From the NCBI GenBank assembly GCA_963921195.1, contig OY992536.1, positions 90,935,007 through 90,999,006 of the forward strand: a stretch of DNA of 64,000 nucleotides, written 5' to 3'. The position numbers were made by a program, and so were the translations under genes. The notes under the pieces were generated by a model. The model saw only the letters and a list, made by a program, of their open reading frames with translations. It searched no databases and was not told the DNA's origin. Below are positions 48,166 through 59,414 of this stretch, one piece after another; position 1 is the first letter of the stretch, and each line of letters begins with the position of its first letter. Source of the stretch: Pegoplata infirma. Taxonomy: Eukaryota; Arthropoda; Insecta; Diptera; Anthomyiidae.

Positions 48166-48648
48166 CTCTGTAGTAAACAGAAAATAAAATCGTCAAATTT
48201 AAATCAACAAACATCAATTGGAAATCAACCAAACATAATATCAATCAAACATTTAGTAAAAACGGCCGCCTGTAAGTCCATAATACAAAATATCGATTTT
48301 GTTTTCAACAAACTCAGTCAAGTAATTTTATTAAAAAATTATTTTATCATGTCAACAAGTAATGTTTGTTAAATTTCTTTGTTGAAAAAAAAAAATTCTT
48401 TTGTCAGATCAACAACAAATTGTGTTTATGTTTGTTGAAAAATAAAATTTAGGATTATTTTACTTTTGTCAGATCAACAAATTGGGTTTGTTGAATTTCT
48501 TTGTTGAAAAAAAAAAACAAAATTCTTTTTTCAATAATCAACATTTACAAACATTTGTTGATATTACAAACATTCAGGGAAAAAATTAATTGTTTTTACA
48601 AATATGGCGGTCAATATAACAATTCGTTTTTTTTTTCTGCGTACAGAG
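48166..48648. mobile_element. TA-flanked MITE, CAACAAA-word family, 483 bp
   Basis: Termini CTCTGTAGTAAACAGAAAA and TTTTCTGCGTACAGAG, with TA at 48164-48165 and 48649-48650. The interior reiterates TTTGTTGAA, AAATCAACAAAC and GTCAGATCAACAA. It lies just beyond the 3' end of the MICU3-like gene. Confidence 0.65.
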
Positions 48649-48802
48649 TACTCCGACATTGTGTCGAAGCCTTTAACATTTTACTTTGTTTCATTTTTTT
48701 AATTGTTAGTTATTTTTTTATGTTTAATTGTTAGTTAATAAATTAGTTTAATTTTGGTTCTGAAGAGCTTCATAAATATTTCATTTCAAATATCAGTTTC
48801 TT

Positions 48803-48874
48803 TTATTGTTTATGTTTCATTTCCTGTTTGACGCAGCTTTTAAAAGCATCCCATCCTTCAGATTTGGCAACGGA
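48803..48874 (-). other. MICU3: MICU3-like terminal coding exon
   Basis: Acceptor CTTATTACAG, 23 codons ([20 protein letters not shown] then HKQ) and stop TAA. The FKSC-V/L-K-x-E-M/L motif is the family hallmark at the C-terminus. No AATAAA is seen within 50 nt, so the polyadenylation site is undefined. Confidence 0.82.
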
Positions 48875-51800
48875 CTGTAATAAGAACAAATAAAATAATT
48901 AAAAAAAATTTAAATTTTCCCTTTTCTATATAAATTTCAATTTTTAAAGTTATAAAACAATCACAATACCAAACATGAATGCATTTTATAGATTTTTTTA
49001 ATTTAAATTATTTCGTTGAAAACTTACATTCGTATCATAGTAGTTTAATGTCATATCCTGTAAATATATATAAACGGGTCTTTTTGAATTATCCAGATTT
49101 TTTAAATTGTTGAGCTTAAACGGTTAGTTTTTTTTTTGAATTTTGCAGAGATTGGAGCCTGAACAGAACAATCACGACACGGTGAACGATTGCCATAGTT
49201 ACATAAAATAGGCACGAAACAATAACAGGGGATGCTTAACACCACAGTACAGACTAGTATGCAAACAATGGTGCTAATTTCGTACTTTCCAATATGGTGG
49301 TATGGTTTTAGTACAGAATTATCATCGCTGCCTAGTGTATGTGTGCCTGTACGTGTGAGCTTTTGTGTATGTATTTATGTTGTTTGTTTACTTTTTGTAT
49401 GAAACGTCAAAAGTTACACCGTGTGCTGTCACTAATACTTGCACACATCAAATGCAACTCTGTGAACCTACTACTCCTGTACTGTGCTTAACACAGACCA
49501 TATAAAATATCGAGGACAAATATTCTAAACTTGCTATCTGATATTGTTATAACACTGCAGATAGCAAGTTTTAAATATTCACCCTCGATATGTATTACTA
49601 TTTTTCATATATGTTAACAAAAAAAATTAAAAATCGTGAATTCTATCAAGCGCTAGCTCAAGATTTTTCACGTGAAGTATAATTGACGTTTGGCAATTTG
49701 CCAAATACCACACTAAAATGCCAGAAATCGTGAAAATCCCCTTTTATGTTCAGTGACACAAATTTTAGAAGCATAATTTTATTGAAAAAAATTGTTAGCC
49801 ACATTGTCAATGTCATTAAGTTGGCATCACTGTATTTGTTTTTTTACCACAGACTAGAGATAGGCGCGTGAGTGAATTTTGACTCACACTTACTCACGCT
49901 CATGACAGTAATTATTCTATCACCCACACTAACGAGCATATTTTTTTCTACTCACAATCTGGTGAGTAAATTTAAGACTACTCACACTCACGCGTGAATA
50001 ACCCTCTAATCTGCTCATTTTACATGATAATGTTTTAAGGCTGGTGTCTAATTTTAAAAAAGTTGCAGGGCGACACCTCAGTTTGACTTTATAAGCTAAC
50101 AATTAACGAAAAAGAAAACAAGAATTACTATTTTCATTTTCTTAAAACCAAAAATTTTTTGGTTTGGATAATAATTCACCTCGTGGTGAATAAAACTGTT
50201 TTTCACCAGCTGGTGAATAAAAAGTATCAAAATTATTTTTGAACAAAAAAAATTTTTTTTTTCATCAAATTTGTTTTTTCATAAAATTTTTTTTTTTTTC
50301 ATAAAAAATATTTTTTTCATCCAATTTTTTTTTATAAAACTTTTTTTTTTCATCAATTTTTTTTCCATCAATTTTTTTTTTCATAAATTTTTTTTTACAT
50401 CAAACTTTTTTTCATCAATTTTTTTTTCATAATTTTTTTTTTTCTTCAAACTTTTTTTTCATGAAATTTTTTTTTCATAATTTTTTTTTTTCATAATTTT
50501 TTTTTTCATCAATTTTTTTTTTCATCAACATTTTTTTTCATAAATTTTTTTGTTTTTTCATTAAATTTTTTTTTCATAAATTTTTTTTCATTAATTTTTT
50601 TTTCATCAAATTTTTTTTCATCATAACTTTTTTTTTATCATATTTTTTTTCATCAGTTTTTTTCATCAAATTTTTTTTATCAAATTTTTTTTATCAAATT
50701 TTTTATAATCAATTTTTTTCTCACCAAAAAATTTTTTTTTTCATGAATTTTTTTTTACATCAAAAATTTTTCTTTTCATCAAAACAATTCATCAAAAACT
50801 TTTTTTTATCAATTTTTTTTTCACCAAAAATTTTGGGTTCATTAAATTTTTTGTAACATAATTTTGTTTTTCGTGAAAAAAAAATATTTTTTTTTTACCA
50901 AAACTACTTTTTTACCAAGTCTAAGCTTTTCGCATAAAAATTTTCCATTTGTTTATCAAATGTACATACAACAAGTGAGAGTGTTAAATTCTTTGGTGCC
51001 GAATCTTTTATACTCTCCAAAATGTAAAAACACTTTTTTGCACTTATTTTCGCACTCACTTACGAAATGTACAGCTCTTTGGGGTTTTTAATGGGGTCCT
51101 CGACTGATATTTCAATTCGTTTTGCATGGAATAGCAAAGTAATATAACATTATTTTTTCTAAAAAAACTTTGCTTTGGCAACTACACCCAAATCTTCCAC
51201 AAAACATTATCATGATTTAATGTTTTGGGTAAGAGTACAAAATTCGCAGGCATTTTCTTATACCTTTTGTGCTGGAAAAAGTTAACTAATTTAATTGCTC
51301 ACTTGAACATAATCGCATTCATTTAAACTACACCATTTCCAATTTTAATATAACAAATACAAATTATATTTTAAAAATTTCCAATTATATTTCAAAAATT
51401 TCCATTTATATTTTAGAAATTTCCATGTATATTTCAAAATTTTTCATTTATATTTCAGAAATTTCCATTTATATTTCAAAAATTTCCAATTATAATTCAA
51501 AAACTTCTTAATATAATTCAAAAATTTCCAATTATAATTCATAAATTTCCATTTAAAATTCAAAAAAATGCAATTATATTTCAAAAATTTCCATCTATAT
51601 TTCAGAAATTTACATTTATATTTCAAAACTTTCCATTAATATTTTAGAAATTTAAATTAATTAACTCATATTTCAGAATTTTCCATTTATATTTCAAAAA
51701 TTTTCCTTTGTATTTAAAAATTTTCTAAATGATTTTCAGAAAATACCATTTGTATTTTAAAAATTTCCATTTTATATTTTAACGTTCAAATTCATAAAAA

Positions 51801-54800
51801 ACAAAAGCTGTTAATAACAGATTTATTAGTCGAATTTCCATACAAAATTTTCTTTATAAACCTTTTATAAACCTCTTGTACATTTTATGAATTTGAAGGT
51901 TAATCTTTCTATTTATATTTAAAAAAATACAAATTGTATTTAAAAAAAATCAATTTGTATTTCAGAAATTTCTAATTGTATTTAAAAAATTTTTAAATGG
52001 ATTTTTTTTTTTTAAATATAAATGGAAATTTTTTAAATAGAAATGGAATTTTCTGAAAAGCATTTAGAAAATTTTGAAAAACATATGGAAATTTCTGAAA
52101 TACAATTAGAAATTTCGGAAATATTAATGGAAATTTCTGAAATGTAAAATTCCTAAATATAAATAGAAATTTCAGAAATATAAATAGAAAGTTTTGGAAT
52201 ATAAATGGAAATTTATGAATTAAAATTGGAAATTTTTGAAATACAAATGGAAATTTCTGAAATACAATTGCAATTTTTCAGAATTGCAAATTTCTAAAAT
52301 ATAATTGGAAATTTTTAAAATATAAATAAATTAAATATTTTTTTTCGTGCCAGTCACGATTTTTAACTGTCAAATCGTTTAAAAAATGCCGTGACGTAAT
52401 TGTTCTGTTCATTTTATTAAAAGCCAATTAAGTATCAATACCACATTAAGCTCCCCAGCGGCACTTTAATGCAACATCGAAGATTTTGAAGATAAATAAC
52501 AAGTCTGCACTAGATGTAGCAAAAGAGTAAAGAATTTCATGTCGTTCGGTATTGTTTTAAGTTGACTTGGAGAGATTTTTAGAATTAAAGCTTGCAGTTC
52601 AATTAAGAAATTTGTTGTAGCAATTAAACAAAAATATTTGAATTCGGACTAGTATTGTCAATTATTTTACGGTGGCTATAAATCCAAAAATCGCATCTTT
52701 TAGATTACACTTTCCCAATTCAAAAGATATCAACTACACGCAAAAAATATTTACTAAGGGCTGGTAACTCATCACAATATAATCAATGATTAAGGCTAAT
52801 CAGTGTTTGCAAACGTCAAATTTATATGCAAATAAACAATGATTAGTAGTGTCCGACCGAATACACCTTTTTGGGCCGAAGCTGAATATTCGGCCATATT
52901 TTCACTATTCGGCCGAAACCGAAGCCGAATATTACAAAAAAAAATTATTTATGTAGTAAAAACAAAAAAAAATGTAAAACTCGACTTGGCGGAATACACA
53001 AATGTATAAAAATGTTTGTCTAGAACGATTTATTTTGAGCAACAAACTTTTTTTAGACATTTTTGTAAATAAAATTTTTTTTGAGTGTAATTTTTTTTCG
53101 ATTGAAAAATTTTTTTGAGTGTAAAATCTTGTTTTAGCCGCAAAAACACTTAATAAAATGTTTTTGTGGCTTAATAATGTGATTCAAAGTGTGTTTAGTG
53201 TTTTTTTCAACACGTAAGTACAAATTTTATACAATTATTCGGTATTCGCCCATATTCGGCTTTTTGGCCGAAGCCGAATATTCGGTCGGACACTAATGAT
53301 TAAGGTATTATGATGTACACTTTTTTTCCTCAATTTTTTGTCTTTTCTTGCAAGAGCTGTGTGAGCAAAACAGATATATATGAGTAAAAGAATAAAAACT
53401 ACATGGAATTTTCGAAGTTGACGTTTTTTATTTCCATTTTATTAATTACACAATGGGCCAAATATCATTATTTGTAAAAAAAATTAAACAAATTTAAAAA
53501 TTCTATGAAAAAATTTAATTTATTTATAAAAGACACAAGAAAGCTTCAAAGCATAAATTAAAACATATTTTTCATAATAAACCGTGCAAACCGCGTTGTA
53601 TACATAGAAAAAAATTAAGTATAAAAATTTTGTTCCAAAATTGTCCCATTGTTCGAACAAAAAAATAACATATTAACAAAAATGCAAATTTTTGCCAAAT
53701 TTATGCAATAAAACACACTGAAATTATGATATTTAAATAGATTTATTTTGCTATTAATTTATTTTCAAATTTTTTGCACATTTTTATTAAAAATAAACAC
53801 AATTTTCGATATTTTTTGTAATTTTCAAATATATTTTTCCTGTTTGTTTTGGTTTTTTTTTTTAATTTCGTTTATTTGTTTTGGAAAAAGAAAAAACTGC
53901 CAGTTGAAAAATAATAAAAAGACGAAAACTTTTGTCTTTTTTAAAGTTTTGCTGCTTTTTCTCTGCTTTCAGAAACTTGAAATTTGACTTGAAATAACTT
54001 TTTTGTTTTTATAGTGTTTGTTTTTTACTCATTACAAAACCTATTGGAATATAGTCGCACTTTTTCAACTATTCTTTATCAAGACGAAAAATTGATGAAA
54101 ACAAGTGTACATCATACCACCTTTAGTATAAAAATTTACCAGTCCTAAGTGTTAGCCAAATTTTTGGAAAAATACAACTCACCAAGTTCTTTTGCGTAAT
54201 TTAGCAAATTTTTCAGAACAAAAACTTGGTTAACTTACGCAAAAGTCTTGATGAGTTGTATTTTTACCAAAAACTTGGCTAAAAAGTGTAAGTATTTTTT
54301 GCGTGTAAATAGAATTCAACCACACGAATTTAAATCGTAGTTTTTGAAAACATCGCATAAAAAAGGGTTAATTAATTTTTGGAGGCCTGCTTATGTTAAA
54401 TTTGGCCTGTTAAATAAAATGGACCTCGTGATTCCGAATTAGTTATCCAAATTTTTCTAGTGTGTTCCGGTTTCGAGATATTAACGTTTGAAAATTTTAA
54501 TAAGTTAAAAAAAGTTTTACAGTCGGCTGTGCCGAATCTTATAAACCACACATGGGCAAATGTGACTTTACACATTTTCCTGAACATTTTTCATATAAAA
54601 AATCTTAAATTCTGAAACTTTTTTTATTTATTCTCAGATTCTGAAACGTTTTTCATATAGAAAAATTTTCTTATGGAAAGATTCTCAGATTCTGAGACAT
54701 TGTTCATAAAGAAAAATTCTCTGATTCTGAGACATTTTTCATATAGAAAAATTCTCAGACTCTGAGACATGTTTCATATAGAAAAATTCTCAGATTCTGA

Positions 54801-57800
54801 GACATTTTTCATATAGAAAAATTCTCAGATTCTGAGACATTTTTCATATAGAAAAATTCTCAGATTCTGAGACATTTTTCATATAGAAAAATTCTCAGAT
54901 TCTGAGACATTTTTCATATAGAAAAATTCTCAGATTCTGAGACATTTTTCATATAGAAAAATTCTCAGATTCTGAGACATTTTTCATGTAGAAAAATTCT
55001 CAGATTCTGAGACATTTTTCATATAGAAAAATTCTTAGATTCTGAGACCTTTTTCGTACATAAAAATTCTTAGATTCTGAGACATTTTTCATATAGAAAA
55101 ATTCTCAGATTCTGAGACATTTTTCATGTAGAAAAATTCTCAGATTCTGAGACATTTTTCATGTAGAAAAATTCTCAGATTCTGAGACATTTTTCATATA
55201 GAAAAATTCTTAGATTCTGAGACATTTTTCGTACATAAAAATTCTTAGATTAGAAGACATTTTACTTATAGAAAAATTCTCAGATTCTAACACATTTTTC
55301 ATATAGAAAAACTCTGATTCTGAGACATTTTTATATAGAAAAATTCTCAGATTCTGAGATATTTGTCATATAGAAAAATTCTTAGATTCTGTAACATTTT
55401 TTATTTTTAGATTCTGAGAAAAATTCGAAAACTTTCAGATTCAAAGAAATAAATGCATTTGATTAGTGTAGAATTCCTTTATAAAAGCTACTCAAAAAAT
55501 ATAAAATTTTGGAAATTTTATCGAAAAGATATTTTAAATATAGTTTCATGAAAGGACGACAAATACCAATGAGTAATTTTTTTTTTTAAATTAATTTGTC
55601 CAAATTTCCAATTATTTGGTTAATTCATGAATGAAAATCGAAAAATAATAAAGTATTAGTTACAAAAGCATAAAAAAACTGTAACAAACAATAAAAAACA
55701 TATAAAGCCAAATTAAAACAAATTTATTTGATAAATTTTAAATAAATTTTTATTAAATTTTATATAAAAAAAAAAACACAAACAAAACTTAAAAAATAAA
55801 GCCAATATATTAAATAAACAATACAAAATATATAAAAATAATAATTTTATAAAAAAAAGCAATAAAACTTAAATTATTAGGTCCGTTCGATTACCTTACT
55901 AAAATCTACTATTTTTACTACAGCTGGTAATTTTTAATACAAAAAGTAAACAAAACTATCCAATTGTAGTAAAAATAATTGGGAAGTTGGATAATCAAAC
56001 AGACATATTAAGAAAAAGATATATTAAAAAAGTCATAATGTTAAGAAATTTGAAAAAGTCATGGAATGCTTAAAACGAGATTACATGTTATAAAAAAAAT
56101 TAAGCCAAATATGTTAGAAAAATTAAAAATAAAATAATACCCAATTAACACTGACAACCAAGTTCAGTTAAATTTGGATTTTGTTGCAGTCGGTGTGAAT
56201 TGGATATAGCAGACATTTCAAAACCAAATGTATTGTGTTATTAACCATTGTAAAAGAGCAAATCCATGGGAAATTTAACTGACGGATCACCGATTTTGTT
56301 TATTTTTTGTTTTTTGATAAATGATTAAAAACTATATTTGTTTTTGGATCAATACTTTGGAAGATATGGGCGTTTAAAAAAGCGTTTTTTTGACAATATT
56401 GACTTTTAGACAGTTTTTTAAAAATTTTTTGCTCGGAAACCCTAAGTCGTACGAAAAAACTTATTAGAACAATGTTGTTAATAAAATTATAGAGATTTAA
56501 AATTAATTTTTTTTAAAAAAAAAAAAAAAAATTTCAATAAAAAATTTTGAAACCCATATTTGAATGACCTTTTTTCCTGGGAAGGACACCATGGATTTCC
56601 AAAAACGAAATTTTGTATTAAAGCTTAGAATGCCCTTTTAACGCTATTAAAATTTTAGAGAGGTGTTTTTTCGTATTGTTAATATTTGTTATTCGATTTT
56701 TTTCAAAATTTTGACAAAAAATCAAACAGTTTTTTTGTGCTTTTTTACTCGGAAACCGTAAGTTGTACGAAAAAACTTTGTGTGACTATATTGTTGATAA
56801 AATTATGGAAATTTAAAATTTAGATATAAAAAAAATAAAAAATAATTCAACAACATTTTTTTAAAATAATATTTGAATGTCCTCTTCTCTTGACAAGGGC
56901 ACCATGGATTTCCAAAACCAAAATTTTCTATTAAAGTTTATAATGTCCTTTTAACGCTGTTAAAATTTCAGAGAGGTGTTTTTTCGTGTTGTCGAGCAAT
57001 AAATTTTCAAAGTTGGTGATAAAGCTAAATATTTGATTTTTTGCCAAAATTTTGAAAAAAAATCGAATATTTGGCTATGTTAGCTAGCTTTGAAAATTTA
57101 TTGCTCAACAATACGAAAAAACATCTCTCTGAAATTTTAATAGCGCTAAAAGGGCATTTTAAACTTTAACACAAAATTTTGTTTCTGGAAATCCATGGTG
57201 TCCTTCCCAGGACAAAAGGACATTCAAATATGGTTTTCAAAATTTTTTATTGAAATTTTTTGAAAAAAAAAATTTTTTTTTTTCTAAATTTTAAATATTT
57301 ATAGTTTTATAAACAATATTGTTTTTATAAGTTTTTTCGTACGACTTACGGGTTCCGAAAAAAAAGTTTTTTAAAAAACTGTCTAGAAGTCAATATTGTC
57401 AAAAAAGTGCTTTTTTATTGATAAAAAAAAAAACAAGTAAGAAAGTTATAGTCGGTTAAGACCGACCATATGATACCCTACACCAGCGTTTTAGGGAAAA
57501 TGGGTTCCAAGTCCAACCAAGGACCGATTGGATTTATCTTTTGTTAGATCTTTATTTAGTGTAGAAAACACACACAGATCAAATTTTAGTGGAATTGATT
57601 TATATTTTTGTCAATAGACCGATTTAACTGAATATCGGTCAAAATTTTTATATGGCGGACTAAGTCCAAAAATGGTCCAATTATATTCCGATTTGATTAG
57701 GTTACTAAAGTACACGTTTAACTCCTAAAAATAAATCAAATATTTCCATTTCTATGAATTTTGAGGGAATTATGTGAATATCGGGAGGGTGGTTTGTATG

Positions 57801-59357
57801 TGGGCTACAAGAAGGACAAACCCGATTCCTTTTAAATTTGGAATGAAGATTCGTGCATACAAAATTTGATTACCTGATAAATTTCAAAGCGATATCTATT
57901 ATAATACGGTTATTAGAGTCATTTAAGCCGAATCCAAAGGGGGCGTTTGTATGGGGGCTAGGTCTTAACATGGACCGATTTTCTCCAATCTCAATAAACT
58001 TCGTCCTTGGGCCAAAAGATGTTAAAGTTTCGAATTTCAAGTCAATTGCTTGAAAATTGCGACCTGTATCGTGCTTAAACCAATAGATGGACAGACAGAC
58101 TGGCAGACGGACGGACGGACATCGCTAAATCGACTCAAAAAGTAATTCTGAGTCGATCGGTATACTTGAAGGTAGGTCTAGGACCAATATTTCGGGTTGT
58201 TACAAACATCAGCACACACTCATTATACCCTGTACCACAGAGTGGTGTAGGGTATAAATATAGTTTTTAATCATTTACGAAACTCTATCAAATAACCAAA
58301 AATAAACAAAATCGGCGATACGTCAGTTAATTTTGGATTTTTTCATAAATAGTTATTTCACGCCATAGAAGTGTTGTTCAATAGACATTTAGTATGAAAT
58401 GCCTGGTGAAGACAAACACAGAATAGAAAATTTAATGAGGAAAATCATGGTCATAAAAATTATCTAAATTACGACAAACACGTTTTCGCCAAACAGAAAA
58501 CATTGGAAATTCTGGTTCATCAAATTCATTTAATTCTTCATTATATTCGAGAGCATGACCACTTACTTTAAAACCACGATGTAAACGTTCCTTCATTATG
58601 GCAATGAATTCTTTATAGGATAATAAGCCATCACCATCTTGATCGAATATGGCAAAAACGGTATCAATCAAATGCATAGACAGAGTATAACCAGTACATA
58701 TTTTAACAGCTCTAGAGAATTCGTCTGAAATAATTAATTGAAAAAATTATAAATATTAAGAACCAAAAATAAAAAAAAATCACTTAATGTAGTTGTTTTG
58801 TGGTCAATAGTAATTGCCGTAAAAACTACTACAGTTATCGGTGATTTTTAACAGTTGTTTTTACTTAAAACGTAAATGACCCCAAAACAACTACAATTGT
58901 AGTTTTTTACACCCATTAAAATATTTCAGTGTAGTTTGAAAAATCAATTACCCTTTGATATAGCACGATCTGCCAAAGTATACATGCGCATAGCTATTGC
59001 AAAGTCTTCCAGATTATTAAGGAATCGACAAAAATCACGAAATTCATCAAATGTTATACCCTGTTCATCCTTAACACGATCTAAAAGACGTTCCAAAAAA
59101 CTATCGTATTCATCGGTATCTAAATAGGTGTAACGTAATAGTATCTTAGCAAAATCGACTTCTGTTATCGCTTTATTGCCTTTCGAGAATTCCGTAAATT
59201 CTAATTCTAAAACTTCAGTTTGTAAGTTATCCATGAATTTATAGAAACCCTCATAGTAGAGATCTTGATTGCCTTTCTTGCCAAACAAGTGAGTTTGCAG
59301 GGTAGTATCCACTTTATGTTTACGCTGTAAACCCTCTTCATCATCTATATAATTATC
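48803..59357 (-). CDS. MICU3: MICU3-like mitochondrial calcium uptake protein (3' four exons)
   Basis: MICU proteins are EF-hand gatekeepers of the mitochondrial calcium uniporter in the intermembrane space; MICU3 enhances uptake by pairing with MICU1. Exons on the minus strand: 59357-58952, 58724-58567, 49057-49028, 48874-48803 (stop TAA). All three introns have GT/AG ends and all phases join (1, 0, 0). The 222-residue tail contains [54 protein letters not shown], then EF-hand loop [12 protein letters not shown] with all canonical ligands, LHRGFK and a basic C-terminus [13 protein letters not shown]. These match vertebrate MICU3 better than MICU1 or MICU2 as I recall them (for example FKSCLKKEL at the end). 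The targeting peptide and first EF-hand must lie on exons beyond the right edge. The third intron is 9.5 kb and full of repeats. Paralogue assignment is inference from remembered family sequence. Confidence 0.88.
49028..49057 (-). other. MICU3: MICU3-like 30-nt microexon
   Basis: Acceptor TATTTACAG, ten codons ([10 protein letters not shown]) and donor GTAAGT. It is phase 0 on both sides, so it can be skipped or included without a frame change. Support comes from perfect splice signals and from joining the EF-hand exon to the terminal exon; no transcript is available. Confidence 0.75.
49243..49486. mobile_element. 244-bp MITE with CACAGTACAG termini, 8-bp TSD
   Basis: Termini CACAGTACAGACTAGTATG and CCTACTACTCCTGTACTGTG; TSD CTTAACAC at 49235-49242 and 49487-49494. 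The interior has TGTGTATGTG-type sequence and is less AT-rich than the surroundings. It lies in the 9.5-kb MICU3-like intron, about 190 bp upstream (gene sense) of the microexon. Confidence 0.75.
49510..49588. mobile_element. 79-bp TA-flanked micro-MITE, TCGAGG termini
   Basis: TA-TCGAGGACAAATATTCTAA ... TTAAATATTCACCCTCGA-TA forms a hairpin with AACTTGCTATCTG/CAGATAGCAAGTT. It is probably the minimal deletion derivative of the element whose ends lie at 39232 and 47756. Confidence 0.7.
49855..50008. mobile_element. hAT-like MITE, GTGAGTG-word family
   Basis: TAGAGATAGGCGCGTGAGTG at 49855 and CACTCACGCGTGAATAACCC-TCTA ending at 50008; the body is CTCACACTCAC words. Related to the element at the left edge of the window. 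No clear TSD. Confidence 0.5.
50230..50880. repeat. T-rich simple array (TTTTTTTTCATCAAA-type)
   Basis: About 40 irregular units of 12-18 bp, each a run of 7-10 T followed by CATCAAA, CATAAA or ATCAAA. It lies in the 9.5-kb intron of the minus-strand gene, so the transcript would carry A-rich TTTGATG-AAAAAAAA units. Confidence 0.8.
50965..51130 (-). mobile_element. HINE fragment
   Basis: ACAAGTGAGAGTGTTAAATT and GTGCCGAATCTTTTATACTC match, in complement, the 3' end of the HINE at 63073-63599 (TTCGGCACAGCCGAATTTAA with an adjacent TTGGAGGGTATAAAAG). ATGGGGTCCTCGACTGATAT near 51090 matches its GACCCCAT region. Short and decayed. Confidence 0.6.
51324..52330. repeat. 21-bp minisatellite fold-back array
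   Basis: From AAACTACACCATTTCCAATT at 51324, units ATTTCCATTTATATTTCAAAA repeat to about 51700; from about 52010 to 52325 the inverse GAAATATAAATGGAAATTT appears. The entry sequence is the complement of the exit of the 38683-39105 array, and both have 21-bp periodicity, so they are diverged members of one family. Confidence 0.75.
52737..54305. mobile_element. TA-flanked element G with CACGCAAAAAATA termini
   Basis: CACGCAAAAAATATTTAC at 52737 and GTAAGTATTTTTTGCGTG ending at 54305, with TA at 52735-52736 and 54306-54307. Inner inverted repeats include ATGATGTACACTT (53312 and, inverted, about 54100). It hosts a hAT MITE at 52847-53295 and ends in a hairpin (54152-54282; TTAGCCAA..TTGGCTAA arms with CAACTCA and ACGCAAAAG). 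No coding region. Confidence 0.7.
52847..53295. mobile_element. hAT-like MITE, ATTCGGCCGAA-word family
   Basis: Termini TAGTGTCCGACCGAATA and TATTCGGTCGGACACTA; TSD ATGATTAG/ATGATTAA at 52839-52846 and 53296-53303 (7 of 8 match). The body repeats CGGCCGAAGCCGAATATT in both orientations, which makes it GC-richer than the surroundings. Confidence 0.8.
54600..55440. repeat. 35-bp satellite array (second locus)
   Basis: About 23 units AGATTCTGAGACATTTTTC-ATATAGAAAAATTCTC. This is the 26690-28790 satellite in opposite orientation with the variant TTTTTCATATAGAAAAATT replacing TTTTTCTATAGAAAAA. Homogeneous in the centre and decayed at the edges. It lies in the 9.5-kb intron of the MICU3-like gene. 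Confidence 0.9.
55441..56265. other. AT-rich stretch with a small MITE
   Basis: Mostly poly-A/T. About 55879-56010 is a short inverted-repeat element (GGTCCGTTCGATTACC and GGATAATCAAACAGAC ends, with words CTACTATTTTTACTAC). The rest shows nothing recognisable. Confidence 0.45.
56266..58335. repeat. Fold-back element interrupted by a HINE
   Basis: AACTGACGGATCACCGATTT at 56266 pairs with AAATCGGCGATACGTCAGTT ending at about 58335. Inner arms share GACAATATTGACTTTTAGAC and TCGTACGAAAAAACTTAT with their complements near 57330-57395, and CCATGGATTTCC recurs at about 56590, 56900 and (inverted) 57190. The HINE occupies 57431-58256. No gene. Confidence 0.65.
57431..58256 (-). mobile_element. DINE-1/HINE (GTCGGTTAAGACCGAC subtype)
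   Basis: In + orientation it begins AAACAAGTAAGAAAG, has the stem GTCGGTTAAGACCGAC, an ACAGACAGACTGGCAGACGG microsatellite near 58090, and ends GGTGTAGGGTATA next to the paired TATACCCTGTACC. It lies inside the right arm of the fold-back element. A subtype mate is at 60481-63045. Confidence 0.75.
58567..58724 (-). other. MICU3: MICU3-like exon with the C-terminal EF-hand
   Basis: Acceptor TTATTTCAG at 58725, then 53 codons ending RLHRGFK and a consensus donor GTAAGT at 58566-58561. The EF-hand loop occupies 58644-58609. Reading through the donor adds 44 codons before TGA at 58432; that tail is Asp/Glu-rich and unlike family C-termini, so retention would give a different protein end. I consider splicing the main form. 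Confidence 0.9.
58781..58931. mobile_element. Small GTAGTTGTTTT-word MITE in a MICU3-like intron
   Basis: CACTTAATGTAGTTGTTTT at the left and ATTTCAGTG followed by TA at the right, with AACTACTACAG and ACCCCAAAACAACTACAATT between. It fills most of the 227-nt intron between the exons ending 58952 and starting 58724. Confidence 0.6.
58952..59357 (-). other. MICU3: MICU3-like exon with the conserved linker between EF-hands
   Basis: The acceptor ATTTACACAG precedes GATAATTATATAGATG at 59357; the donor is G-GTAATTG at 58951. It encodes 135 codons plus one base, starting [16 protein letters not shown]. The second residue set, [20 protein letters not shown], is the degenerate helical region typical of the family between the two functional EF-hands. 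Confidence 0.9.
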
Positions 59358-59414
59358 CTGTGTAAATAAAATTTGGAGTTAAAGGTTTTGGTATTCAATT
59401 ATTTTTTTTAATTA

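Noticed and set aside
58432..58677. The frame ending at 58432 as the true C-terminus of the EF-hand gene
   Set aside because: A consensus GTAAGT donor after RLHRGFK and downstream exons with the family-type C-terminus make this intron read-through; kept only as a possible isoform.
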